Origin: Podospora pseudoanserina
Taxonomy: Eukaryota; Ascomycota; Sordariomycetes; Sordariales; Podosporaceae
Direction: 5' to 3'
Length of the DNA stretch: 64,000 bases
NCBI RefSeq assembly: GCF_035222485.1
Contig: NC_085921.1
Location: 1,860,001 to 1,924,000, forward strand
A model generated the notes under the pieces. It did not search any database and was not told where the DNA came from. It saw nothing but the letters and a program-made list of their open reading frames with translations. Made by a program: the position numbers and the translations under genes. Shown here piece after piece: positions 33,404-44,127 of this stretch (position 1 is the stretch's first letter; each line of letters opens with the position of its first letter).

Positions 33404-34636
33404 TCACATCATGTTTAGAACCAGCCAAACACCGAAGCTAATGAATGCGACCTTCACCAAGCTTCCTTCTAACCTTTCACTGCCGCTAGTCACTTCAGTC
33501 AAAGGCCCTCTAGGGCTTGCGACAGTCCTCACTGTTGTCTCATTTCCACCCACAAACGCCCTAGTCACATTCATCCTAGCAACCCACCCCTCCAAAAACC
33601 CCTTCACAGCCCAATACGCCGGCTTCTTCTGATAATTCTCCGTCCAAAGACACGCATCGCCCTTCCCTGGAAACGTCCCCGGCACCCAGCTATACCGATC
33701 CGTAAACTGCCACACCGTCACCCCGACACACCTCTCTACCTCGAGACACGCCCTCACTGCCACAACATAATCACTTGCCTGCTGCTCCACCGCCAGCTCA
33801 CTCGCAGTTTCCACATCCTCTTGCGCCACATCCAGCTCCGTCCAGGCGACATCCACCCCCAGATCAGCAAACCTTTGCAGAGTCGCTATCAAACTCTCCA
33901 CGCTCGGCGTCTGGCCAACTGTGAAGTGAGCCTGGAGTCCCACACCATCAATTTTAACACCTTTACTCTGAAGCGACTTGACCAGTTCAACAGCGGCGGT
34001 TTGCTTTTCTGGTGCGGTCTCAAGGTTGAAGTCGTTGTAGTAGAGCTTCGTCTCTGGGGGCGCTACCTCCCTTGCAACCTCAAAAGAATGAGCGATATAC
34101 TCCTCCCCCAACACCTCGAAAAACACCGAGTTGCGAAATGTTCCGTTTTCGTTTAGCGCCTCATTGACGACATCCCAGGCGTAGCAGGCACTGCCAAAGT
34201 GGGAGATTACCGAGGTGATGTGTGTTGTGATCAACTGTCGTAACGTGTCTGGTGTCCATGATGTGGAGGAGACAAAGGGGGGGAGTTGGGAGTGCCAGGT
34301 CAGTGTGTGACAACGCAAGAGGTGGTTGTAGCTGTTGGCAAGGGAGGCGACTTGGTCAGAGGCGTTGAAGGAAAAGTCGCCTGGTTGGGGCTGGATGAGA
34401 CCCCATTTTTGTGAGTTTTCTGGAGTGAGCTGGCCGAATTCGAGGGGGTTAGAGAGGATGTTTTGGTAGGTTGGGTCGGCGAAGTTATTGGTTTCGGTGG
34501 CAGTGCCAAAGTAGAGTTTTCCGGCGGAGAGGAAGAGGGAGTGTAGACCGGTGGAGGGGGGTTCGCGGTTGGATTGGGCGATTGTTGTTGTTGCCAAGAG
34601 GGTGGTGGTGGTCAGGAGGATGGATATTCGTGTCAT
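33404..34636 (-). CDS. GH10 endo-beta-1,4-xylanase with GPI-like tail, 410 aa
   Basis: Single exon; start ATG 34634-34636. Signal peptide at residues 1-20 (ISILLTTTTLLATTTIA). The GH10 barrel is complete: TPENSQKWG, the WHSQLP substrate-site segment, the acid/base Glu149 in WDVVNEALNENGTF, GVGLQAHF, the nucleophile Glu257 in VAWTELDV, and VTVWQFTDRYSW. It hydrolyses internal bonds of xylan. After the catalytic domain (ending near residue 350) a short Ser/Thr-rich spacer leads to a terminal hydrophobic stretch (VKVAFISFGVWLVLNMM) after TSGSERLEG, the layout of a GPI-anchor signal. That would tether the enzyme to the membrane or wall, unlike most secreted xylanases. A CreA-like hexamer (CTGGGG at 34817-34822) lies about 180 bases upstream; such hexamers are common by chance. 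Confidence 0.93.
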   Translation of the reverse strand: MTRISILLTTTTLLATTTIAQSNREPPSTGLHSLFLSAGKLYFGTATETNNFADPTYQNILSNPLEFGQLTPENSQKWGLIQPQPGDFSFNASDQVASLANSYNHLLRCHTLTWHSQLPPFVSSTSWTPDTLRQLITTHITSVISHFGSACYAWDVVNEALNENGTFRNSVFFEVLGEEYIAHSFEVAREVAPPETKLYYNDFNLETAPEKQTAAVELVKSLQSKGVKIDGVGLQAHFTVGQTPSVESLIATLQRFADLGVDVAWTELDVAQEDVETASELAVEQQASDYVVAVRACLEVERCVGVTVWQFTDRYSWVPGTFPGKGDACLWTENYQKKPAYWAVKGFLEGWVARMNVTRAFVGGNETTVRTVASPRGPLTEVTSGSERLEGSLVKVAFISFGVWLVLNMM

Positions 34637-35930
34637 GGTGATTATGGTGAGTGTTAATGACTCGCAAGCCGTTCGTGACTTCTGTTTTCAAATGTCAAAA
34701 TGACAGCTTCTCTGTATTTTCACCTGTTTTACACTATCGCTAACAGTTAACTGTCGTGGACAACTCGAGGGGGGAGCCCGGTTCTTGTATGTGTGCCGCT
34801 TTTGATGGCAGAAGATCTGGGGTATTTTCATGCTTGATTCGGCCGATTTCCGGGTTTTTGATAAGTTTAATTCACCTTTTTGGTCACTCGTTTGATCTCC
34901 ATCTAGGGCTGTGCTTACCTTGTCGGCACCAAGTGAGCGCTCAGGACAATGCTCAGGCCATCGACGTTTCAGACGAAGAAGCAGCCCCTGGAGTCACGCA
35001 TTCGGCAATTCAATGCTTTGAAAACAATGCAACAGACCACAAAACTTCATATATCACTGTTCCAGCTCAGTAATCACCACCAAACCATTGGTTCACATGT
35101 GTGAGAGCTGTAGTTATGGCCTCCGAAAAGAAGAAGCAAAAGGGACTCTAACCATCTATACCGTTTTGGGGGCAAAATGGTTTCAGGTAACGAAGTCTCT
35201 TTCACTAGACTTTGCAGTACAGAAAAACATATTTATGCGTTGCGGCTGGTTTTTTCCTATTTTTTCTTCTTTCCTTTTCGTTATTAATGCTCCATTTGAT
35301 TATTGGCAGTTCCAGATTTCCAGAGACTTTGCCATGATCTGATGATAACTGGTTACCCCTGAACCCCTTTTTACGCCTTATCAGCCCGCAGTCTGCAATC
35401 AAGGTACCATGGGCATCCATTGGCCAATGGACAATATCTTGCATCAACCACCACCAACTTCAGCTGCACTGTGTCGACTGTTAAAGATGTGCAGGTTCCC
35501 CGCTGCCAAGTTGGACTGTGCCACAGCTCGGTTCCATCCCCGTCCTTTCCACGGAAGTATCGCGCCATTCGATAATGGAAGAAAGGTGTGAGTAGCCGAG
35601 CGAACATGCATGCGGTTTGGGGGTCGGAGCTCAATCAGGACGATAAGGTGCTCTCGAATGTGGGCACCAGTTGGTGTGAGAAGCCGATTGGTGGGGAGGG
35701 GATAGATTGCGTACGAGATGCATGTGCTGTCGCGCAATCCGGACCAACGCCCGGACGCCTTGTCTTAAACCGGTGTGCGGATGTAACGACGGCAGGGCTA
35801 GCGCCCGGTGGGATTCTCACAAGGTCAACTCCGTTACCTGCCACATGAGCGAGGAAGTTTTATTCTAGAACTGCTGTTCACCTTCTTTCCCGCACCACCT
35901 CGCCTGTCGATCATCAACAGCACAGCAACA
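34637..35930. other. Divergent promoter region of xylanase and methyltransferase
   Basis: About 1.3 kb between two divergent start codons. It holds a CTGGGG hexamer fitting the carbon-repressor consensus SYGGRG at 34817-34822 and a GGCTAG hexamer fitting the XlnR core about 1.15 kb from the xylanase start. Neither is significant by itself. CT-rich sequence precedes the methyltransferase ATG. No gene is seen. Confidence 0.4.
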
Positions 35931-37324
35931 ATGACCGAGGAAAAGGCAGCATCTCCAGCCCCCGAGGCGGCCACCAAGGCTCAATCACCGCCACCTGCCG
36001 CTGATTCGTCACCAGCCCCAGAACCAGCCCAGCCAGAGCCTGTCCATATTCAAGCTGACGATGAGGAGCCTGATGAGACTGATGTGGACTCGTCGTGGGG
36101 GGAGGTAGGATATCGGACCACCTCTGGTCACATTCTATTCCTTTTGCTGACAAGTCACAGGACGCCGTCTCCTCGACTGCTAGCATCTCTAGTTCCATCT
36201 TGGACTACAGAAAAGAGAACGGGCGCACTTATCACGCCTATAGAGACGGAAGTTAGTGGCAGCCAAGTCTTGTGACAGGTGGAGAACACTAGTGGTGATA
36301 GTGATACTAACACAGTGTAACAGAATACCTGATCCCCAATGATGAACAAGAAAACGAGCGTCTTGATTTTCAACACCATCTTTGGTATCTGACTCTCGAT
36401 GGTCGGTTGGGATTCGCTCCTCCCGCTCATCCTGAAGCCAAATTTGCTGGTCGGGTTCTCGATGTTGGCACTGGTACAGGTATCTGGGCTATTGATTTTG
36501 GTGATGAGCATCCAGATGCTCATGTTATCGGCGTCGACCTCTCACCGATTCAACCGAGCTTGTAAGCGCCTCGGTTTCTTGCAATGGAGACAGAATTATA
36601 GGCAACTGCTGACATTGAGTTTCCACTACAGCACACCTCCCAATGTCCACTTTCAAATCGACGATCTGGAGGACGAATGGACCTTCTCACAGCCATTTGA
36701 CTACATTCACGTTCGCGCCATGTCCGGTTCAATCAAGAACTGGTCTGTGTTTCTTGAAAGATGCATCGAGTATGAACCCACCCAAAATCTTTCTCAATTG
36801 CTTCTGACATGCGAAAATAGAAACTTGAAGCCTGGCGGTTGGCTCGAAGTTCAAGAACCGGGCAGACCCATTGCCGACGATGACACATTCCCCCCTGACT
36901 GTGCTCTCGCCAAAGCTACCGCTCTTTTTGCGGAAGGTCTCGCAGCAGCAGGCTCGCCGCTTCTTGACGTCTTCACTCTCAAGGACTTGTTCAACGGAGC
37001 CGGCTTTGTCAGCTACGATGAAAAGCGGGCTTATTGGCCCAGCAACCCTTGGCCCAAAGACAAGAAGCTCAAGGAGATCGCCATGTGGTCCAACACAAAC
37101 CTCTCCGCCGGCGTTGAGGGTTTCTTGATGGCGGTGGCGACACGCTTCTTGGGCTGGAGTCTGCCAGAAGTCACTGTTCTTTCTGCTCAAGCAAGAGCTG
37201 ATCTCAACGACAAAAGAATCCATGCCTATTGGCCAGTGTAAGTTTGCCTGATGGTGGCTGTTGATTTGGTTCAAAGCTAACAAGACTTTGCAGCATCTCT
37301 GCATTTGCGCAAAAGCCCGAGTGA
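35931..37324 (+). CDS. LaeA-like SAM-dependent methyltransferase, 362 aa
   Basis: Six exons: 35931-36104, 36161-36251, 36324-36561, 36632-36769, 36821-37237 and 37294-37324; the frame closes to 363 codons. The N-terminus (about 60 residues) is disordered, rich in Pro, Ala and Glu. Then comes the LaeA-family signature NGRTYHAYRDGKYLIPNDE, motif I VLDVGTGTGIWAIDFGDEHP, IGVDLSPIQP, PPNVHFQIDDLEDEW, and NLKPGGWLEVQE. The family uses S-adenosylmethionine; LaeA itself is a nuclear regulator of secondary metabolism, but fungi have many paralogues of unknown target and this one cannot be equated with LaeA. Intron 4 (36770-36820) is 51 nt with no in-frame stop, so its retention would leave an intact longer protein. 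Tail to tail with an MFS transporter. Confidence 0.9.
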
Positions 37325-37512
37325 AAAACACGAGGATGTTGCTTGCTTTTTGAATACCCATTATGTACCTAAATGCTACCATGTATCTAACGTCTATTAA
37401 GCATTACCATCGTGTCATTAGTCGTCGTTCCCAATTTTGAGTCCCGCCCCCAGTGCCTATCTTCCAGCAATTGAAATACCATGCCAGCTTTTCCAACCTT
37501 TGTTGTCTCAAC

Positions 37513-39493
37513 CTATACAGCAGATATATGGCTCATAGTCCGACCCAACGCTGCCTCCTCCCGCTGTCCTTCAGTCTTGAGTGCTGCGGAAAACTTGCTA
37601 GCAGCACGAATCTTATCACCATAAGCAACAAAACACAATGGAACGGCTGCCAAAGCTGCACTGATACCAGCAAGCAATGCACAAGACTTGGCAATACCCA
37701 AAGCCTTGAGCATATCTTCGATAGCGAGTGGGAGGAGAGCACCAGCAACACTACGCGTGGTGCCCAATGCCGCCAGGGCAGAGGCAGAGTAGATACCATA
37801 CGCATCCGCAACGTACTAATCTTAATGAGTAAAAAGTCCAGGATGCTTGTGAAAGTGAGTACTCACGTTGATCATTGCTACCCACATGATATTGTAAGCA
37901 ATTCCATAAGGCACAGTTGCGATAAAGGGGACCGCCCAATGCACATCGGACCGAGCAGACAGTCCAATCCACAGGATTGAGATGACGAAAAACGGGCCTC
38001 CAATGCAGGCCAGAGGGAGGCGGAAGTACTCTGCTCTCTTCGTAGGGTGTTTGGCGCTGAGCCGAAGAGTAACTGGGTCGCACCACCAGCAGATGAAGCA
38101 GCCGATGATAGTTCCAAGACCAACTTAAGAGATGATAAGCTTTGCGCTAGGTAGGTACTGAAAACAGTAGTTGGGAGGAGCACTTACTAATCGTAAACAA
38201 TAGCCCTGAAACACCAGGACTGAATCCGTACACGCCCACGAAAATAGCGTAATAGATCTGGACCATCCTGTGACCGGTTGTCAGTATAATTCGACGCATG
38301 AAGATCCAGCCGACGTACATGTAGAACACCGAGTAAATAAACCCGATGTAAAGAGATGTGAGAACCACCACCATCTCTCCACATAGCAACTCCAACGGGC
38401 GCAGCAAGGTTGTTTTCTACCCCTATTTGTCAGCCCCATTCCCCTTAATCCTCTTAGGGATACATGTCACAAACTCACCAAAGTGACAAAGACACTCTTC
38501 TGACTCAACTCCGCCGGCGCCACCCACCTCCTCCCATCCTCCCTCGGCTCCTCCTTATTCAACCTCTCCGCCTTCCTCTTCAAAATCTTGGCCGCCAACG
38601 TCTCAGGGATGGCCAACACTGAAGCCAGCGTGACTCCCGCAAAGATCAACGCGATCCTATTTCGTCGTCAGCCCCCCTCATCTCTTTTTACCCATAATTT
38701 CTGAAACTACTCACCAAAAAACCCACCTCCAACCCAAAATCCCTCCCACAAACCCCCCCAAAACTGGCGCCCCCAAAGGCCCCACAAACGTAGAAGCACT
38801 CCAAACCATCAACATCCTTCCCCGCTGTACCTCATCCCCAAAGCAATCAGCTATAACCCCCCCAAACACACTCAATGGCGGACTCCCAAAAGTCCCGCAC
38901 AAGAACCTCATCAACAAAAAACTCCACCAACTCGGCGCAACAGACGCCCCCGCCGTGCTAGCCACAAACAATAAGAAACCCGTCACAAGAATAGGTTTCC
39001 TCCCGTAGGTTTCGGACAAGGGCGCAAAAATGATAGGCCCGAAGCAGAACCCCATCAGGTAGAGCGAAGCAGGGAGGACAGATTGGGGGCCGACGGGGAC
39101 GTGAAATTCAGCAGATAGGAGGGGGAAGAGGTTGGCCGAGGCGATGGTGGAGCCCATTGTTGAATTGAGGCATGTGAGGGTAGCGCAGAGGAGCAGGATG
39201 GATTTCTTTTTCTGTTTATAGGGGAGGAGGTATGGTTAGAAGAGCAAAGGGGGAGAAGAGAAGGAGGAGGAGGGATGACGAACCATGGACCAGTTGTAGG
39301 GGTTCTCGGGGTCGTTAGGAGAGAACGACACAACAGCGTATTCTTGCTGGTCGGGTGGTGTTGGTGAGGAGGCGTTGTCGTCATGGTTGGATGCCAGCGA
39401 GATGGTATCATGAATGCTGGAACCGCTAGAGGAACTACTGCTGTTCACCACCGGAAAAGGTGTGACCTTTTCCTCCACCTCTGCTTTCTCCAT
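37513..39493 (-). CDS. MFS drug:H+ antiporter (DHA1-like), 557 aa
   Basis: Six exons (minus): 39493-39284, 39211-38715, 38656-38479, 38416-38188, 38123-37867 and 37815-37513, totalling 558 codons. The cytosolic N-terminus is Ser-rich and ends PENPYNWS, as in fungal multidrug exporters. Twelve membrane spans are expected. Motif A is APLSETYGRKPILVTG after the second span, and motif C is GPLGAPVLGGFVGG. A later segment reads YIGFIYSVFYMYVGWIF. It should sit in the plasma membrane and export small molecules in exchange for protons. The intron 4 acceptor is TTAAG rather than the usual YAG; it was chosen because it alone keeps the frame into GLGTIIGCFICWW. The adjacent methyltransferase ends 188 bases away in convergent orientation. 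Confidence 0.88.
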
Positions 39494-41723
39494 CGTTGAA
39501 GCTGGGGCGTTTCAATATTAAAATAAAAACCAAAGCAAAGCAAGTTGAATTGCCCAAAACAAAAACACCTTAAAAAAAAAAAAGAAGTTACGGTTGCATA
39601 TATGTAACAAGACACAAGCACAACTTGTAAAACGAGAGCACGAAATTAATAAAAAGTCAAGACCAAGAGTCGCCAACTTGCCTGAGGAGTGGGTGAGTGT
39701 CTGGAAACAAAAAGGAGACACCAACCTGTCCCTATTTAAAGCCATAGCACCATGCACTCCGCATTTTCATTCTCCAACCACCCGGGACGGAAGCTAAAAA
39801 CCAAGGCCCATCAGTCTAGTCTCCTGGTTCTCCAGAAACACAATGCAGTGACTCGATTTTCCGGGACTCCCCCTGGCCTTCCTGTTCAAGCATGGAAGCA
39901 AAGCTGGTAAGCGGTCCCGGTTGCCCCTAGCCAGGAAGAAATTTCATTGCTATCACGGGACAATGTAGTATCGTAACGTCTGAGCACCGGAAACAAGCCG
40001 TCTCCTCTGCTGCTTGGTTCCGGTCCGATGACGGCTACACTCCCCGCCGGCCGGTGGTGCCCTTCCGCCGACCAGGGGCCATTAGCAGTCTGGGCGGTCG
40101 TGGGAGGTGGGGTCTTGAAGGAACCGCATCCCCGGAATCATCTAGCAGGAGGGAAGTTCCACAGGTTCAAGGTGAGATGATTCGTGGAACATGGGATGGG
40201 AACAAGGACTCGGGCAGACAGGGTGCGGTACCCCCAGAGATCAAAGATCGAGTCCAGCCACGAAACTCGAGACGGGTCTCGAGTCACTCCAACGTGTGTT
40301 GGCATCGGCGTTCCTGAGCTTGTGTACTCGCATGTTACTACGCTGCTAGCGAATTAAAAAAATGTTCTACGAATACGAACGTAGCGGTCACAGAGTTGAA
40401 GGAAGCCGCGGCATATGGGTCAACTTATCCGGAATTAGTCCTGTTGCTTTCCGTTAGTCATGACGATCATCCTGTGGGTTGGGTGACCATGGCCTCGAAC
40501 TCGACCTTGGCGTTTTCTGGAACTCAATGCAAGTTTGGGACCTAGCGGCTGTTGAAACTGCCCAACCTCCAACGGTGATTGGTGTCTCGATCTGAGCCCA
40601 CCAGGTGGATGATGTTCAAGGCTGAAGTTGATAAACAGCCCGATTTGGAAGGTTTTCAGTGTGCACTTACACCAGAAAAGTGGGTATCTCTGGTCCGAAG
40701 TAAACCATCTGAGGTCCATTGGCAGCGCGAGCTTCATCAAAGGATGAAAAGGTGCTGTGTTTGTTTGGTGTTGAGGTTGTAGGTAGACCCACGAGCCCTG
40801 GGTCTGTTGCGTCATCAGATCACAGGGGAGCTATTAGAGCCACAACGAAGGAGCGGTGAAAGATGTATGGATGGGGCGAATTTTGATGCTTGATGATGTC
40901 CTTCTTCAATCTTCTCAGGACCTTGAGGCTAGAAACTCGTAGCAGAGTCAGCGGAGAGTTCACAGTGAGAAACGCACAATATTTCCCCAGTCATGTGCAG
41001 AACCAGCCAAGTTTGCCATATTGCAGATAAATCCCCGGCAGGCTGTTCCTCTTTGCGCTTCCGATTGGCCCCAACTCTGCGCAAATGGTCACCTGCCATC
41101 CTGATATCACCCAATATTCGGCGTAAACCTGGCTGGCCGACCGGCATGCCATCGGAGGGGCACCAAGCGTGCTGCTCTCGAACTCCGATATCGTTCCGCT
41201 TCAACGCTTTAGCCATCAGAGAACCTCTTCGATGTTCCGTATCTTCAAGGGCGTATCACTGGGTTCGACAGACCGCCAGTTGCGTGAGCGATGACATTAC
41301 ACCAATGCCCCGCCAAACTGTCTCGATCAATCCAGGCCACCCTTCCAGAACTCCAGTCCAAGGCTCCTGTGCAGCAAATGAACAGTCATGACTCATGGGA
41401 GGTGCCAAAAATGCAAGGTAAATAGAATCTGTATGTCTTGTTCCTAAACGGGTTAAATAATCCGACCACCAAACCGTCACCCTCCATCTCACTCAACTCC
41501 CTCAAACGCCAAACCCAGCCAGGTATCATATGCAAAAAGACCACGACACCGCTATTATATAGTTGCGATGCGTTCCCACGTTGCTGCCACAGCCATAAAA
41601 CCCCAAAACGCAGTCATCTTCTGACTCCGTGATTGCGCCTTTGTATATCGACCACAGCCAAGATAGAGGGGTGAAAAACACGGTTGAAAGGGGTATCTCA
41701 TCAAAGTCGGAAACCATGCAGAG
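39494..41723. other. Gene-free interval
   Basis: About 2.2 kb between the MFS start and the acyltransferase stop, both on the minus strand. An A/T-rich leader (39515-39600) precedes the MFS gene. The rest has short overlapping frames without family resemblance. No RNA gene or repeat was seen. Confidence 0.45.
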
Positions 41724-43102
41724 CTATGAAACAATAGAAAGAAGTCGGTTGTAGAGCCTCAAAACGAGGTTGATCAGTAGAGCGACAATGCCGACCACGG
41801 CATAAATCTGGAGGAACTCAAACTTGTAACGAGTGCGAACCTCGGTCTCGAGAAAGCCTTCCTGGTTCTTGTTGGCAGCGGTGGGCGGGCTCGCAGGGAA
41901 ACGACCAGTGGAGATGTACTGCTCCATCAGAGCATCCTTCTCATACCACCGCTCCCGGAGCCACACATCGAACTTTTCGGCGCTGTCCAGGGGAATATCT
42001 GCAATACGGAATCGACGCCAGTAGAGGTTGACTGACTTTGGAGGTTGACCGCGGAAGTAGGTACCTGAGAGAGTGAAAAGCTGCTCGCCGAACTTCCCAC
42101 GACTATGACAAAGTGACCTGTCAGAGACACATCACACTCTCCACATAAGGGCAATGGAAACTTACGGTACACCTTCGTATGCCACAGTGCAATCGTATAC
42201 ATACTCCACAGTGCCCTTGAGTTCGTTCAGGCAAAAGAAACTACCAGTGCTTCTCGGGAGAAGCATGTGCTCCGGGTCCTTGACTCCAATCTTCTCGGCC
42301 CACTTCGCAGACTTGTTCCGTCCATTTTGCGATGCATTTGTGCCTTCGGGGAAGAGCAGGAGCCACATTGGGTTTAGGTATTTCGTGCCATCGGGGGTCG
42401 TGTTGTATGTTTTGAGCTTGCCGAGACGGTGGGCCAGGCGTGGCTGGTCAACAGCCATCTTCCGGGACATAAAGATGAAGCCATAGAAAACCATGCCAAG
42501 TCCTGCGATAGGAATGTATTTGAGTGATTCCTTCAAGATGATGTAGACATAGCCATGCATCTGAGGGCTATTGGCGTACCCGATCCACCACAGATATAGC
42601 CAGTCAGTGTAGATCTGTGCGTTGCGGTTAGTCAGTCTGGCAACAGCGCAACAGGAAAAAACACTCTACCTGATGGTTGGCAATCATCACCATGCGCTCT
42701 GGAAACGAAAACTCAACCCTACCATCCTTCGTTTTCTTGATCTGATCTGCCACCGAGGCATCCCCGCTTATGCGTATCGTGGTGGGGCCCCACCAGTTTG
42801 TGGAAGTTGTGATCAGCAGCCCAAAAGACTGTTTCGTCAAAGCCATATAGGAGTAGTAGATATCGTGGTCGACGTAGTACAGCGGCGAGCCGATCAGTTG
42901 TGTAAGATGGATACTGCAAAGACCTTAGTTAACGAGCTGGAAGAAGGAGATGAAGTGACGAGACCTACGCAATACAGCCAGCCATAAAATAGACGAAGAA
43001 TGAGAAGCCTCTCAAGAACTGGACCAATTTTCCGTGCTTTTCCTTTCCAGACGGATGGGCTGGAGCAACGGCCGAGGCCGCCGCTTTGGTATTAACCGTC
43101 AT
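41724..43102 (-). CDS. Lysophospholipid/1-acylglycerol-3-phosphate acyltransferase (PlsC domain), 401 aa
   Basis: Four exons (minus): 43102-42969, 42913-42670, 42614-42166 and 42102-41724, totalling 402 codons. The start is ATG 43100-43102. Catalytic motif I is NHQIYTD (His125-X4-Asp130) and spans the exon 2/3 junction; motif III is LLLFPEGTN (Glu216). Motif II lies in YGFIFMSRKM. A membrane span sits at residues about 30-50 (FLRGFSFFVYFMAGCIA) and another near the C-terminus (FLQIYAVVGIVALLINLVLR). The protein resembles the long AGPAT/LCLAT subgroup that acylates lysophosphatidic acid, lysophosphatidylinositol or lysocardiolipin at the ER. The exact acceptor cannot be told from sequence. Length and topology fit. 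Confidence 0.9.
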
Positions 43103-44127
43103 TGCTAGATCCCGCGACGGCGGGTGAGTTACAACAATGTGTTGGACTTGTCGGCGGGTGCGGAGTGCAGAGAGGAGCGCTGAGATGGCAGTGTTCTCGA
43201 AGCTATTTTATGGGTGAGGCTTGTGCGAGGCAGCAACAGGTGCGAAGGTTTATGATCGTGGGAGGGTAATCGTAAAGGCAAGGTTGACGGCAAGGCGGGC
43301 GGTTGATAAGGGATACGAGGGAGCTGATGCGGGAGACAGTTAGGTCAGGCTGGCGAGCTGTCGAAGCCACCGTTGTTGTTGGGCTAATAAGGTGGTTAGT
43401 CGTAGCTCATGAGGCGCGGCCGGATGCAGTGCGTGCGGCGTGAAGGTTTCCCGAGACTCCGACCCAACTGGCTGACATGGAAGTCTACCTGTCAAACAGC
43501 TTTTCGCACAGTTGGGCTTGAAGACATCGTCAAAGGGCCGAGGTGTTGAGATCGGAGCACACGGGATTCCCCGTCCTTGATGAAACATTGCAACTCCATT
43601 CCAGGTGCCTATCCGAGGCTGCCGCAGGTGTCGTCATGTGTGCACATGCGCATCCCACCTCGTTTGTGGCTCTGAATTCCGTCCAGGCTCCAGCAGCTTG
43701 GATGCAGTCGCCCTGCCAGCCCACAACCAGCAACCTACACTAGGCGAGCTGGGCACCTGCCTGCGGGTGGAAGATCAGTAAATGCCGGCTCCGACCCGAG
43801 GAGACAGAAGCTTGGTTGGAGCTAGGACCAACGGCCAAGCCGCCAGCGGGGCCACCGGCAATTCTGACGTTTTCCATTGGTTGAAGACAGTGTGGTCCCG
43901 TAGTATCCTTATCGATACGGATAACGATGTCATCCTCCCGGTCCAAGTGCTCCCCAAAGAACCGAAGTTCTTCATGGACCCTGAGTGCATGAACGAGTGC
44001 TCAAAGCCGCCGACATACATCCACTAGCTTTGGCCATTCCCTCTGTCGACTCTAAACTCGTCTTCGGGTAACAAGATTTCCCAAAGCCACAGCGCAGCTG
44101 GTTAGTCGGCCAGTCGAACATGTCACC
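43103..44127. other. Divergent promoter region
   Basis: This separates the start codons of the acyltransferase (minus) and the NAD kinase (plus). A few short frames are open, none like a protein. No element can be named. Confidence 0.45.
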
